Positions 7,951-17,179 of a stretch of DNA of 25,831 nt are shown piece after piece. The translations under genes were made by a program, and so were the position numbers. The notes under the pieces were generated by a model. That model was not told the origin of the DNA. It saw only the letters and a list, made by a program, of their open reading frames with translations, and searched no databases. Origin of the DNA: CBFDCQ01 sp965603355 (GTDB lineage Bacteria; Hydrogenedentota; CAZGCA01; CBFDCQ01); assembly GCA_965603355.1 (NCBI GenBank), contig CBFDCQ010000044.1:1-25831 (forward strand), read 5' to 3'. The first letter of the stretch is position 1, and each line of letters starts with the position of its first letter.

Positions 7951-9489
7951 CTAGTCTTCAGCAAGCCACGTCCTCAGTACACCAGAGACCACATCCGGTT
8001 GTTCTCTCGAAAGGGTCGCGATCTGCTCTTTAACTTTCTCTTTGAATGCGGCTTGCTCCGGGACTTCGAACTGTTCCTCTGGCATAACCTCCACCGCAGA
8101 TGCTTTGGGCGCGGCAGCCATCTTCCCCAGTGTGGAGCGCAGCAACACAAAGGCGACGAGCGCCGCGATGCTCAATACTATTTGTGCGACGGGCAGCCCG
8201 GAATACCAGGGCGGACCCGGCAGCGTCGCAGCTATTGCAGCTTCCTCGAATGGCATGTCGCTCACCGTGACCACGTCCCCTCGGGTCTCATCCGCGCCGA
8301 CGGCCGCAACAACAAGCCCTCTGTAAAACTCGAGCTGCGTGCTGTCCAGCGGCTGATAGGTTTTCTCTCCGGTCTCCTCGTCAGTCAGGTATGTGCCTTC
8401 GACTCCCGCGAAAACGACCAGTTTAGTGACGGTTCCCGTAGCCTTTTTCGCCTGCGTCCAGGTTTCCGGCGCCACGTACGTTGTGATTGTCGAGTCGGTT
8501 CGTTTATTCGTCGTTGTGGTCGGTGTACCAATCCCGGGCCTCGGCACGCCTGCGGTCACACCGACCGGCCCTCCCGGGAGAGCCGTTGTTGTGGTAATCG
8601 TGTCTTTGTCTGTCTTCTCGCTAATTGGTATTCCTTCGCCATACTCGCGTTTTGTCGTTGCCAACTCGTCGAAATCGAGTGTGGCGCTGACCGTTACCAC
8701 GCAATTGCGCGTCCCGAGAGTTTCCTTCAGCTTCTGTCTGGCCTTGGCCTCGCAGGTTTCGTTGTAGTCGTTGACAGCCGCGAGCTGTCTGTTCCCAAGG
8801 TCTACCGCCGAATCGGCATCATCAGTCGGCGACGCGAGGACCTTACCCTGGCTGTCCACAATGGCGATGTTGCTCTGTCTGAGCCCCTTGACGCCCGTCG
8901 CCACGAGGTGCAATATCGCGTCGACCTGCGCTGGCCGCAGGGCGCCGGGCCGCGCCAGCGACAGCAATACGGATGCGCTTGGCTCCTCTTGCTCCTCCGC
9001 GAAGAGCGCGTCCTCCGGGATCGTCACGCGCACGCGCGCGTTGCGCACATCGTCAAGCGCGGCTATTGTGCGCGCCAGCGCCCCATTGAGCGCCCTCTCG
9101 TAGTTAACTCGCTCCCTAAACTCGGTGGCACCGAGAGGCGACTGGTCGAATATTTCGAATCCTACACCGCCTCCTCTCGGCAGACCCTGTCCTGCAAGCT
9201 GGTTGCGCAGCTCGTACACCCTGGATGACGGGACTCGTATGGCGGTACCACCAGCGGCGATCTGATACTGGACATCTTTTCCGTCCAGGTCTGATACGAT
9301 GGTGTTGACATCTTCATCAGCAAGGTTGCTGTACAGAACTACGTAATTCGGTCTGCCTCCCCATGTCACCAGTAGAACTACCGCCACCACCACCGCGGCC
9401 GCCGCGAGACCTATATTCACCCTGGCGCTCGCGTTGAGTTTGCCCCAGGCCGCGACTATACCTTCGATTAACTGCCTGAAGAATTCCAT
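7951..9489 (-). CDS. fliF: Flagellar MS-ring protein FliF
   Basis: FliF builds the MS ring in the cytoplasmic membrane, the platform for rod and switch. The 512-residue protein has a first membrane helix at about 25-43, then the ring-building YscJ/FliF domain (about 45-220: YVVLYSNLADEDVNTIVSDLDG, LPRGGGVGFEIFD, ALARTIAALDDVRNARVRVTIPE). The periplasmic FliF C domain follows, with a Thr/Gly/Pro-rich linker (about 285-320). A second membrane helix lies at about 432-454, and the cytoplasmic tail ends DVVSGVLRTWLAED, the FliG-binding helix. The ATG has only a weak SD (GGGTGG). Gene order fliE-fliF-fliG is canonical. Confidence 0.97.
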   Translation of the reverse strand: MEFFRQLIEGIVAAWGKLNASARVNIGLAAAAVVVAVVLLVTWGGRPNYVVLYSNLADEDVNTIVSDLDGKDVQYQIAAGGTAIRVPSSRVYELRNQLAGQGLPRGGGVGFEIFDQSPLGATEFRERVNYERALNGALARTIAALDDVRNARVRVTIPEDALFAEEQEEPSASVLLSLARPGALRPAQVDAILHLVATGVKGLRQSNIAIVDSQGKVLASPTDDADSAVDLGNRQLAAVNDYNETCEAKARQKLKETLGTRNCVVTVSATLDFDELATTKREYGEGIPISEKTDKDTITTTTALPGGPVGVTAGVPRPGIGTPTTTTNKRTDSTITTYVAPETWTQAKKATGTVTKLVVFAGVEGTYLTDEETGEKTYQPLDSTQLEFYRGLVVAAVGADETRGDVVTVSDMPFEEAAIAATLPGPPWYSGLPVAQIVLSIAALVAFVLLRSTLGKMAAAPKASAVEVMPEEQFEVPEQAAFKEKVKEQIATLSREQPDVVSGVLRTWLAED

Positions 9490-9591
9490 CGCACCACCCT
9501 GACTCCAGGCGCCTACCTTGGCTTCAGTCTTACACTCCGTTGTCCTCTCTTCATTGTCCTTACGTCACCATCAAACTTCGCGCTCGCATCC

Positions 9592-9605
9592 GTGCGGCGC
9601 CGCAC
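9592..9605. repeat. 14-bp perfect palindrome at the fliE stop codon
   Basis: GTGCGGCGCCGCAC reads the same on both strands and overlaps the first base of the fliE stop codon. In RNA it could form a 5-bp stem with a GCGC loop. No U-tract follows, so it is not a typical intrinsic terminator. It lies in the 115-bp fliE-fliF gap, which shows no gene or clear promoter. Confidence 0.6.
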
Positions 9606-9916
9606 TATACTGACATCCTCATGACTTGCGTGTACGCCTCGATAATCTTGTTCCGGATCTGCATCATTGTGGTGAAAGCTATATCGGCCTTCTCGACCGC
9701 AATGAGCGCCTGGCTCACATCGGCTATCTCCCCCGCGGCAAGGTCTTTGATTGCCTGGTCAGCCTGTGTCTGTAATCGTTGCACCTCGGTGATCGAGTTC
9801 AGAAGAAGGTCTTTGAAGGCAAGCTTCTCTTCCCCTCGAACCGAGGGCGGCGGAGGCGGCTGCGGCAAGATATGCTTCGGGCCAACTCCCGGGACACTGA
9901 GGTCACCGCCGGCCAT
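9605..9916 (-). CDS. fliE: Flagellar hook-basal body complex protein FliE
   Basis: FliE is the small junction protein that links the MS ring to the proximal rod. The 103-residue product has a Pro-rich N terminus (PQPPPPPSV) and the family C-terminal region: FKDLLLNSITEVQRLQTQADQAIKDLAAGE, then DVSQALIAVEKADIAFTTMMQIRNKIIEAYTQVMRM. Length is standard (about 100 aa). The ATG has AGGAGGT 7 nt upstream. It lies between flgC and fliF, its usual place, with a 112-bp gap before it that carries a candidate internal promoter. Confidence 0.96.
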   Translation of the reverse strand: MAGGDLSVPGVGPKHILPQPPPPPSVRGEEKLAFKDLLLNSITEVQRLQTQADQAIKDLAAGEIADVSQALIAVEKADIAFTTMMQIRNKIIEAYTQVMRMSV

Positions 9917-9949
9917 AGTAAATACCTCCTATATTGCACCACCCTATAT

Positions 9950-9958
9950 ATTATAACA
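9950..9958 (-). promoter_or_regulatory. Candidate extended -10 promoter upstream of fliE
   Basis: The minus strand reads TGTTATAAT, an extended -10 element (TG-N-TATAAT), 34 bp upstream of the fliE ATG. No good -35 element lies 17 bp further up, as is common for extended -10 promoters. The inverted repeat CCTATA (9943-9948) / TATAGG (9960-9965) flanks the element. It could give secondary expression of fliE and downstream genes. AT-rich context by chance is the alternative. Confidence 0.4.
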
Positions 9959-10028
9959 CTATAGGCAAAATCGCCCCGCCACAGCAGTTACCGCGTTCAA
10001 CGGCAACCGTTCTCCATGAGCTATCATA

Positions 10029-10448
10029 TTATGGCTCAATTATTTCGAGCGCTTTTCTGAGTATCTGTTTCGTCGCGTTGATCGACGCTATGTTTGCCTC
10101 GTACGACCTCGTGGCCGATATCAGATCCACCATCTCGACCGCAACGTCTACGTTCGGCATCAGAACGTACCCGTTCGCATCCGCGTCCGGGTGTCCCGGA
10201 TCGTAGACTGTCTTGAACGGGCTCATGTCGGGCACGATCTGCGACACTTCAACACCGCGCCCGTCAGATATCGGTGCCGGCTCAAGAGGGTTGGCGGAAA
10301 ATAGCGCCATCTGCCTCCGGAACGGACCGCCCTGCGGCGTGCGGGTCGTGTTTATGTTGGCGATGTTGTTGGCGATGACGTCCAGCCGTATTCGTTGCGC
10401 GCGCAACCCCGAATGGCTTATCTCAAAAGCTCCAAATGCCGCATCCAC
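10029..10448 (-). CDS. flgC: Flagellar basal-body rod protein FlgC
   Basis: FlgC is a proximal rod protein exported through the type III gate. The 139-residue product has the rod N-terminal motif DVIANNIANINTTRTPQGGPFRRQ (about 24-47), the conserved YDPGHPDADANGYVLMPNVDVAVEMVDLISATRSYEANI block, and the C-terminal helix NATKQILRKALEI. The start is a GTG with AAAGGA 9 nt upstream; a nearby ATG is out of frame. It follows flgB by 43 bp. Length is typical (about 134-150 aa). Confidence 0.96.
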   Translation of the reverse strand: MDAAFGAFEISHSGLRAQRIRLDVIANNIANINTTRTPQGGPFRRQMALFSANPLEPAPISDGRGVEVSQIVPDMSPFKTVYDPGHPDADANGYVLMPNVDVAVEMVDLISATRSYEANIASINATKQILRKALEIIEP

Positions 10449-10491
10449 GTCCTGATGTCCTTTCTAAAGCAGTTCAGAAGTCCCCTGATTC

Positions 10492-10860
10492 CTATCGGAG
10501 ACCCGCGAGCATCTTCTTCATCATGTCAAATTTCTTATTCAGCAACCCTGAATAGATGTTGTACTTATTGGTGTTCTCCGCCAGTTTCATCATTTCGGTC
10601 TCGATGTCAATGGTGTTGCCGTCGTTCCTGGATTCGATACCGTCTTCCTCCATGACGACCCGCAGGCCCCCGTGTCTGCCGCCGCCTCCCGTCTGCCCCA
10701 GGGCACCCCGGAGCGATTCTTGAAAATCGATGTGGCTCGGCTTGAAGTTAGGGGTATCAATGTTCGCTATGTTGTTGGCCAGCAAATGATTATTGCGTTC
10801 GAGCAACCTGAGGCTTACCTCCAGAACGTCTATCGCGCTTACGCCACGAAAACTTGCCAC
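10492..10860 (-). CDS. flgB: Flagellar basal-body rod protein FlgB
   Basis: FlgB is a proximal rod protein. The 122-residue product has the conserved N-terminal helix with LLANNIANIDTPNFKPSHIDFQ (about 26-47), a Gly-rich middle and the C-terminal segment NTIDIETEMMKLAENTNKYNIYSGLLNKKFDMMK. Length is slightly short for the family (about 130). The start is a GTG with AGGAG 6 nt upstream on the minus strand. It is the first gene of the structural flagellar operon and lies 66 bp downstream of a sigma-54 promoter. Confidence 0.96.
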   Translation of the reverse strand: MASFRGVSAIDVLEVSLRLLERNNHLLANNIANIDTPNFKPSHIDFQESLRGALGQTGGGGRHGGLRVVMEEDGIESRNDGNTIDIETEMMKLAENTNKYNIYSGLLNKKFDMMKKMLAGLR

Positions 10861-10925
10861 AATCAGCTCCTCTCCTTCTTTCCGCTACATCCCGCGCAGG
10901 GGACTTCCCATCGACTCATATAAGG

Positions 10926-10942
10926 GCAAATCATATGCCAAA
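10926..10942 (-). promoter_or_regulatory. Sigma-54 promoter of the flgB operon
   Basis: The minus strand reads TTGGCATATGATTTGC. This has the -24 GG (10939-10938) and -12 GC (10927-10926) separated by exactly 10 bp, and agrees well with the family consensus TGGCAC-N5-TTGC. Transcription would start near 10914, giving a leader of about 54 nt before the flgB GTG. The gene immediately upstream encodes a sigma-54 activator, the expected partner. I rate it the strongest regulatory call in the flagellar region. Confidence 0.85.
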
Positions 10943-11052
10943 CCAAGTTGCCCATGCCGGATAGTCGGAACGTATTCTCGCACAATGAGTTAAACGTTCG
11001 CACCGCCATCGCGGCCAACGCAAGTGGAGAGCAAAGTTTTCCCCACATGAAG

Positions 11053-11069
11053 CAACTATTGCCCAGTTG
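11053..11069. promoter_or_regulatory. Candidate enhancer site upstream of the flgB promoter
   Basis: CAACT-ATTGCCC-AGTTG is a perfect 5-bp inverted repeat about 112 bp upstream of the -24 element, a usual distance for binding by NtrC-class activators. Its central TTGCCCA recurs at 10948-10954, just upstream of the -24 box. The arms are short, so it could be chance. Confidence 0.3.
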
Positions 11070-11099
11070 TCCCTCTATACTCACCTCCAGCGCCTCTCG

Positions 11100-12450
<1,351 letters not shown>

Positions 12451-12461
<11 letters not shown>

Positions 12462-13710
12462 TGCCGTCTCCCTGGATACCGGTACGTTGGTGCGCTGAAC
12501 ATGGCAGCCACACCTGGAAGGTCGAACCGACCTCCTCTTCGCTGCTAACGGTGATCCGGCCGCCGTGGCCTTTGATGACGCGCGACGCAAAGGCCAGACC
12601 GAGACCCGTCCCCTTCTCCTTCGTCGTGAAAAACGGCTCGAATATCCGAGGCAACCGCTCGTTCGGTATGCCGCAACCGGTGTCAGTGAACGTGAGCCTC
12701 ACCGAGGCGGGTCCCTCCTCGGATCTCGGCTCGGCGCTGATTCCGATCTCGAGCTCACCGCCGCTCGGCATGCTCTGGAAGGCGTTGAGCGCGAGATTCA
12801 ACAGGGCTTGTGCGAGCATTTCAGAGTCGCCGTGCAGTATATCGCGTTTCTCCCGAAGCCCGGACTTTATGCGCACATCAATGCCGTCACGTTCGTCGCC
12901 GGCAAGCACCAGGACGGACCTGAGAAGGTCCTCAGCGTCGATATCCTCGAACTTGAGTTCCATCGGTCGAGTGAAGGCAAGCAGTTCGCCCACAACCCGG
13001 TTGAGGCTTCTCGTGCCGGCACGGATCTTCTCGACAAGGCGTCTGCGCGGGTCATCTTGATCTATATCGCGGGCGAGCAGCGCCGCGAACCCCTCAATTC
13101 CGCCGAGCGGATTTCTTATTTCGTGCGCGACGGTGGCGGCCATCTGTCCGACCGCCGCCAGCCTGTCCTTCTGGCGTACCTGTTCTCGCAGTTTCGTCAC
13201 TTCACTCAGGTCTTGAAACACCTTGACGGCGCCTACCACATTTCCTTCTCGGTCGGTCAGCACGGCCACGCTCTGGCTCACCGGTACCGCGGTGCCAGCC
13301 TTCGACCGCAGTTCGGTCGCAACGTGAGGCGGCTGTGGCGATAAGCAGACTCCGAGCCGAGGCGGATCGCCGAACCCGTCGCCGAAAACCTCGCTGCAGC
13401 GCCTCCCCTTAACCTCGCTCGCCACGAAACCTGTAATCCTCTGCGCCGCCGAGTTGAACGTCGTAATATTGCCGTCAATGTCAACCGCGATGACCCCGTC
13501 AGTCATGGCTTCAAGGACATCGTTGAGGTAGTTCTTGGTGCGGTTGAGTTCGTCCACTTTCAGGACCAACTGGCGGTTCTTTTCTTCCAGTTCGCGGTCC
13601 AGTTGGGCGAGTTCTTCCTGGAGTTTATCGTATGCCGCTTTGAGACGCTGTGTAGTCTCGTTAAACGTCTCAAAGGCGGCGGCCAGGTTTTCAGTTAGTG
13701 ACACGCTCAT
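12451..13710 (-). CDS. Cytoplasmic PAS histidine kinase (FlrB/FlgS-like)
   Basis: A 419-residue sensor kinase with no membrane segment or signal peptide. An N-terminal coiled coil (about 10-60) is followed by a PAS domain (about 62-170: AMTDGVIAVDIDGNITTFNSAAQRITG) and HisKA with the phospho-acceptor H196 in VAHEIRNPLGG. The HATPase domain has N-box residues N305 and N309, G1 DTGCGIP (343-349), F-box EPFFTTK and G2 GTGLGLA (367-373). All catalytic boxes look intact. It should phosphorylate the adjacent sigma-54 activator. The cytoplasmic architecture matches kinases that sense flagellar assembly state (FlrB, FlgS). Its ATG overlaps the stop of the upstream small gene (ATGA), so translation is coupled. 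Confidence 0.92.
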
Positions 13711-14165
13711 CGTCGTTTGTCCATAAAGCGAGGTTCCGTCACGCGCGCTGGACGGTATCCCTCGATCAGTCGTCGTCCACGCGCGGCTTCCCACAGTTGC
13801 GCTTGTGTCGAGCCCATCATCGACCTGAGAGGTTGCTCGATTCCTCGTTCAATGACCAACAACTCCTCCAGCACACCTGCCGTACGCCCGAGCGCCTCCG
13901 ACACCCTGCTCTGTATATCGGCCGGTACATCGGGGTGCCGGGCGAGATCCTGTCTCAGACTGTCCGTCGCTGCGGACACACGTCGCAGCTCGGTGATAAC
14001 ATCGTTCTTGCGCGTCATCAACTCGGCGACCGCCTCGTTGTCTGCGCGTCGTGCCGCCAGCTCGGTCTCACGCGCGAGTTCGCGAAGCTGCTCGTACAGA
14101 GCCATCTCGGCGTTGAGGTTAGCCTCGAGTTCCTTCGCACACGCTGCAAGCGCCTGTTCTGACAC
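13707..14165 (-). CDS. FlgN/FliT-like coiled-coil protein (putative export chaperone)
   Basis: A 152-residue, mostly helical protein without membrane segments. Heptad-like regions span about 5-75 (LNAEMALYEQLRELARETELAARRADNEAVAELMTRKND) and about 90-130, ending LIEGYRPARVTEPRFMDKRR. Size, helical hairpin pattern and flagellar context fit the FlgN/FliT chaperones, which hold hook-filament junction or cap proteins before export. There is no invariant motif to prove this, so the call is an inference. The start is GTG with GGGAG 8 nt upstream, 2 bp after the TPR gene, and the end overlaps the kinase start. In this position it could report export status to the kinase, or be a partner of it. Confidence 0.6.
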   Translation of the reverse strand: MSEQALAACAKELEANLNAEMALYEQLRELARETELAARRADNEAVAELMTRKNDVITELRRVSAATDSLRQDLARHPDVPADIQSRVSEALGRTAGVLEELLVIERGIEQPLRSMMGSTQAQLWEAARGRRLIEGYRPARVTEPRFMDKRR

Positions 14166-14167
14166 GA

Positions 14168-17002
14168 TCAGAGCTCCCTGTCACTGAGTTTAACTTCCAG
14201 TTTTGCCAAATTGAGCTTTGTTTGGGCGGTGTTTTTCCACAACGATGAAGGGTAGCTGGTCAAGAACTCCTCGTATGCGGCGGCGGACTCGCCGTAACGA
14301 GATAAATGAAAGTAGCTGTTGCTCTTCTGGTAGGTCGCCCATTCCTTTATTGAGTCGGGGAGGTCCTCCTCGCTCGCAATCTTGGTGAACTGTTCCAGTG
14401 CGGTTGCGTGGCTGCCGCGTGAGGACAGGCTGTCGCCCCAGATAAGCCTGACCTGCGCCATGAGAGCGCCTCGCGTTACGTCACGGGAGGCCCAGCCTTC
14501 CAACGTTTCAACGAGATTTGCCGCGTCGGTCACCTTGTTGGCGGCTAGATATGTACGCAGCAGTACCTTGACACCGCGCTCATCTCTCTGAGCAGGATAC
14601 TGCATCACGGCGGTCTCGAGGTTCTCCATTGCGCCCGGCAAGTTTCCGAAGCTGCGCAACGCGACGCCCATTTCGACAAACATGTCGTATGCGAGCTCGT
14701 CTGTTACGCGGGACCGGTCGACTTCTCCAATCGCGCTCAGCCCCAAATCCCAGCGTTCCGCCTGCAAGCGGGCTATGCCCATCCGGGCGAAAACCTCGTT
14801 GTCGTCGACGCCGTCGAGCATCTTGGCATGCGTGTCGGCGGCCTGTCCCGGCAAGCCGAGATCAAGGTATATCGAGGCGATTTTCGACAGGATTGGGCGA
14901 CGACGAGCCGAGACCACATGGTCATCCAGCCGCGAACTGAGCAGGTCTATCGCCCTTTCCGGATCGCCTCGCTGGTGGTAAATGTCCGCAAGTTTGAGAT
15001 ACGCGTCGTAAGCCAGTTCGTCCGACGGGAACCGCTTTGTGAGCTCGCGTAAATTCCTGTGGCTCGATTCGAGGTCGCCCGCTTCAAAATGCGCCGCTCC
15101 TCCTCTGAACCACGCCTGCGGGTCATCCGAGGCCAGCTGCACGGCTTCATCATAAAGGTGCGCGGCCTCTTCGTAATCTCCTTTATCGTAGTACAATCCA
15201 GCCAGGTTCTTGACAAGAAGGGCGTTTTCGGGGAACTTCGCATGTCCCTCGTACGCATACTGTATTGCGGCTTCGATGCGACCCTGTTCTTGTTCCGCGC
15301 GACATAGTTGTACCACCATTTCCGGTTCAAGCTCGCTCTCTTCGACCACGCTGAGCATGGTTCGGCATGTCCCGGCGCAGCCTCTCCAGTCGCCGGTCGC
15401 CGCCTGAGAACGCGCAAGTTTGAGCAAGACGCGATCGTTGTCCTCTACCGCCACGGGCATTTCGACACGCTTCTTGTATAGCGCAACGGCTTTCACGTAG
15501 TCGCTGCGCTCGAACGCCACGTCCCCAAGCCGTTCCTGTGCCTCGGCGCCGAAGTGGTCCTGTGGAAACGCACTCAGGACGTCTTCATAGAGCTTGGACG
15601 CCCTGTCGAACTCGCGCTCAAGCTGGAACGTTCTTGCGAGAAGCAGCTTTGCTTGCGTTACCGCCGGCGAGTCGGGGTAATCGGCAATGACCGCACGCAG
15701 CTTTCGTATCGCGGCGGGACTGTCTTTTTGCATGAAGTAGGTGTCGGCGATCTTGAACTCGACATCCGCGATATCCGTCAGGTCCGGATGTTTTCTGACA
15801 AGCTCCTCGAGCGACTTGCGCGCCTCCTCGTGCATCTCTTCGGCGAGATATGTCTCGGCGATGCTCCTGATCGCCCGGGGCACGCGCGGACTTGCCGGGT
15901 CGGCGTCCATCGCCTTCCTGTACGTCTCACGCGCCTCCGTGTACCCGATCTCGGTGGGATGTGCCTTCTGAAGGGCCCGGATGCTTTCCGCCAGCAGAAA
16001 CAGTCCCTCGGAGCGTTCCGCGCTTTGCGGCGTTGCGTCGACAAACCGCTGGAGCAGATCCCGCGCGGAGGCGTATTTGTTTTCCTCCATCAGGTTTTTT
16101 GCCATGTCCAGAGGTGTAAGCAGGCCGCCGCCTGATTCGACTATCTCCGCAAGGTCTCTCGACTGACGTGTGCTGTGGGCTGTCAACCATCCGGCGACAA
16201 GTATACCGGCTAGGAGACCGGCAGCTATCGAGGTCGTCGTCTTACGGCTGGGTAGCGGGATCCCGAACCGCCGTTTGGGAACACCACCAACGGCAGGTTC
16301 TTCGACGTCCTCCGCCTCGGCTCCGTCCTTTCCTTCTTCCTCTCCTACGTCCTCCTCAGCGGTGTCTCTGGGCGCTTCGGCAAACTTTGGCACTTCGGCC
16401 TGCTGCAAATCTTCGTCCAGACTCGCAGGAAGTTCCTGTTCTTCTGTTGAGGGTGCAGGTTGCGTTTCGGTCGGTTCGTCAGGTGTCTTCTCAGTGTCGG
16501 AAGGAGCCTGTGGCAGCGTTTCCTCCTCGCCAGCGGTCGGGGGGGAGGGTTGGATCTCAACGGTTTTCGCGGGAACCTCGGGCGCTTCAGCCTGTTTCGG
16601 GACTTCGTCCGGGCTTGCAGGAAGCGCCTGTTCCTCTTCGTCCTCGTCGGCGCGGGAGGGTTCCGCCTCGATCGATTCACCGGCCGTCTCTTCACCGGCA
16701 GATTCCTGGTCGACAGCGGTCAGGGAGGGTTCGACCTCAGCGATTTCGTCAGGCGTCTCAGCCTGCTCGTCGTCTCCGCTCGCTAATGCGAGAAGATCCT
16801 GTTCCTCTTCAGAAAGCGCTGGCTCGGTTTCGGTCTGCTCCCCTGGAGTCCCCTCACTGGCTGAAAGCGCATCTCCTGACAGAGCTGCCTTTTCCTCGGG
16901 CAATACTGCTTTCTCGTCCGGCACAGCTTCTTGTGCGGACGGCGGCTCCTCGGGAGATTCCTGCCGCTCTACGTCCTTCTGTTCGCCCTCTTCCAAGACC
17001 AT
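14168..17002 (-). CDS. Large membrane-anchored TPR protein with acidic repeat-rich N terminus
   Basis: A 944-residue protein with three parts. Residues 1-240 are very acidic and low-complexity, with about five degenerate units of roughly 30 residues starting ExEP/ExQP (near 58, 89, 112, 149 and 179) and often containing LPAS-DE-QAE. Residues 242-254 are basic (PKRRFGIPLPSRK), followed by one membrane helix (about 258-276). Residues 300-940 are tandem tetratricopeptide repeats (for example YDKGDYEEAAHLYDEAVQLASDDPQAWFRGG). The charge pattern predicts the acidic part in the cytoplasm and the TPRs outside the membrane. TPR arrays bind proteins; the partner is unknown. The ATG has AGGA 8 nt upstream. 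It is first in the operon ending with the sigma-54 activator, which suggests a flagellar or envelope role. Confidence 0.8.
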   Translation of the reverse strand: MVLEEGEQKDVERQESPEEPPSAQEAVPDEKAVLPEEKAALSGDALSASEGTPGEQTETEPALSEEEQDLLALASGDDEQAETPDEIAEVEPSLTAVDQESAGEETAGESIEAEPSRADEDEEEQALPASPDEVPKQAEAPEVPAKTVEIQPSPPTAGEEETLPQAPSDTEKTPDEPTETQPAPSTEEQELPASLDEDLQQAEVPKFAEAPRDTAEEDVGEEEGKDGAEAEDVEEPAVGGVPKRRFGIPLPSRKTTTSIAAGLLAGILVAGWLTAHSTRQSRDLAEIVESGGGLLTPLDMAKNLMEENKYASARDLLQRFVDATPQSAERSEGLFLLAESIRALQKAHPTEIGYTEARETYRKAMDADPASPRVPRAIRSIAETYLAEEMHEEARKSLEELVRKHPDLTDIADVEFKIADTYFMQKDSPAAIRKLRAVIADYPDSPAVTQAKLLLARTFQLEREFDRASKLYEDVLSAFPQDHFGAEAQERLGDVAFERSDYVKAVALYKKRVEMPVAVEDNDRVLLKLARSQAATGDWRGCAGTCRTMLSVVEESELEPEMVVQLCRAEQEQGRIEAAIQYAYEGHAKFPENALLVKNLAGLYYDKGDYEEAAHLYDEAVQLASDDPQAWFRGGAAHFEAGDLESSHRNLRELTKRFPSDELAYDAYLKLADIYHQRGDPERAIDLLSSRLDDHVVSARRRPILSKIASIYLDLGLPGQAADTHAKMLDGVDDNEVFARMGIARLQAERWDLGLSAIGEVDRSRVTDELAYDMFVEMGVALRSFGNLPGAMENLETAVMQYPAQRDERGVKVLLRTYLAANKVTDAANLVETLEGWASRDVTRGALMAQVRLIWGDSLSSRGSHATALEQFTKIASEEDLPDSIKEWATYQKSNSYFHLSRYGESAAAYEEFLTSYPSSLWKNTAQTKLNLAKLEVKLSDREL

Positions 17003-17042
17003 AATCTCTGTCCTAACCCACCAGGCAGCATACTGGACACCA

Positions 17043-17081
17043 CCCCAAGAATTCGCAGAAGAACCACCCTATATCTTGGGG
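17043..17081 (-). promoter_or_regulatory. Leader hairpin of the TPR operon
   Basis: CCCCAAGA (17043-17050) and TCTTGGGG (17074-17081) form a perfect 8-bp inverted repeat with a 23-nt loop. It lies entirely inside the predicted 5' leader, about 40 nt before the TPR ATG. It is not followed by a U-tract. It may be an RNA regulatory or stability element, or a protein-binding DNA dyad. Confidence 0.5.
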
Positions 17082-17113
17082 CGAAGACAGTATTCACCAC
17101 TCCACATTGTAGT

Positions 17114-17142
17114 ATACTAGCACAAATCTGTCTCTCTGTCAA
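17114..17142 (-). promoter_or_regulatory. Strong sigma-A promoter of the TPR-kinase-activator operon
   Basis: The minus strand has TTGACA (17137-17142, six of six), a 17-bp spacer and TAGTAT (17114-17119), with TG one base before the -10 (extended -10). Transcription should start near 17107. It fits constitutive or activator-modulated expression of the flagellar regulators by the housekeeping sigma factor. Confidence 0.85.
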
Positions 17143-17150
17143 GTAACATT

Positions 17151-17179
17151 GTGGACGGAACGTCATGTCATTCCGCCAC
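17151..17179. promoter_or_regulatory. Inverted repeat upstream of the -35, candidate operator
   Basis: GTGG-A-CGGAA (17151-17160) faces TTCCGCCAC (17171-17179): nine matched pairs with one bulged A, separated by 10 bp. It is centred near -58 relative to the predicted start at about 17107, a classic activator position. The regulator is unknown. Confidence 0.5.

Noticed and set aside
9962..9990. TGGCGGGGCGATTTTGC on the minus strand before fliE, resembling a sigma-54 promoter
   Set aside because: The GG-to-GC spacing is 12 bp, not 10.
10863..11084. 73-codon minus-strand frame filling the gap between the activator gene and flgB
   Set aside because: It runs through the sigma-54 promoter, ends inside the flgB SD, has odd composition (six Cys, many Met) and its GTG start overlaps the only strong SD. 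Best explained as a chance open frame.
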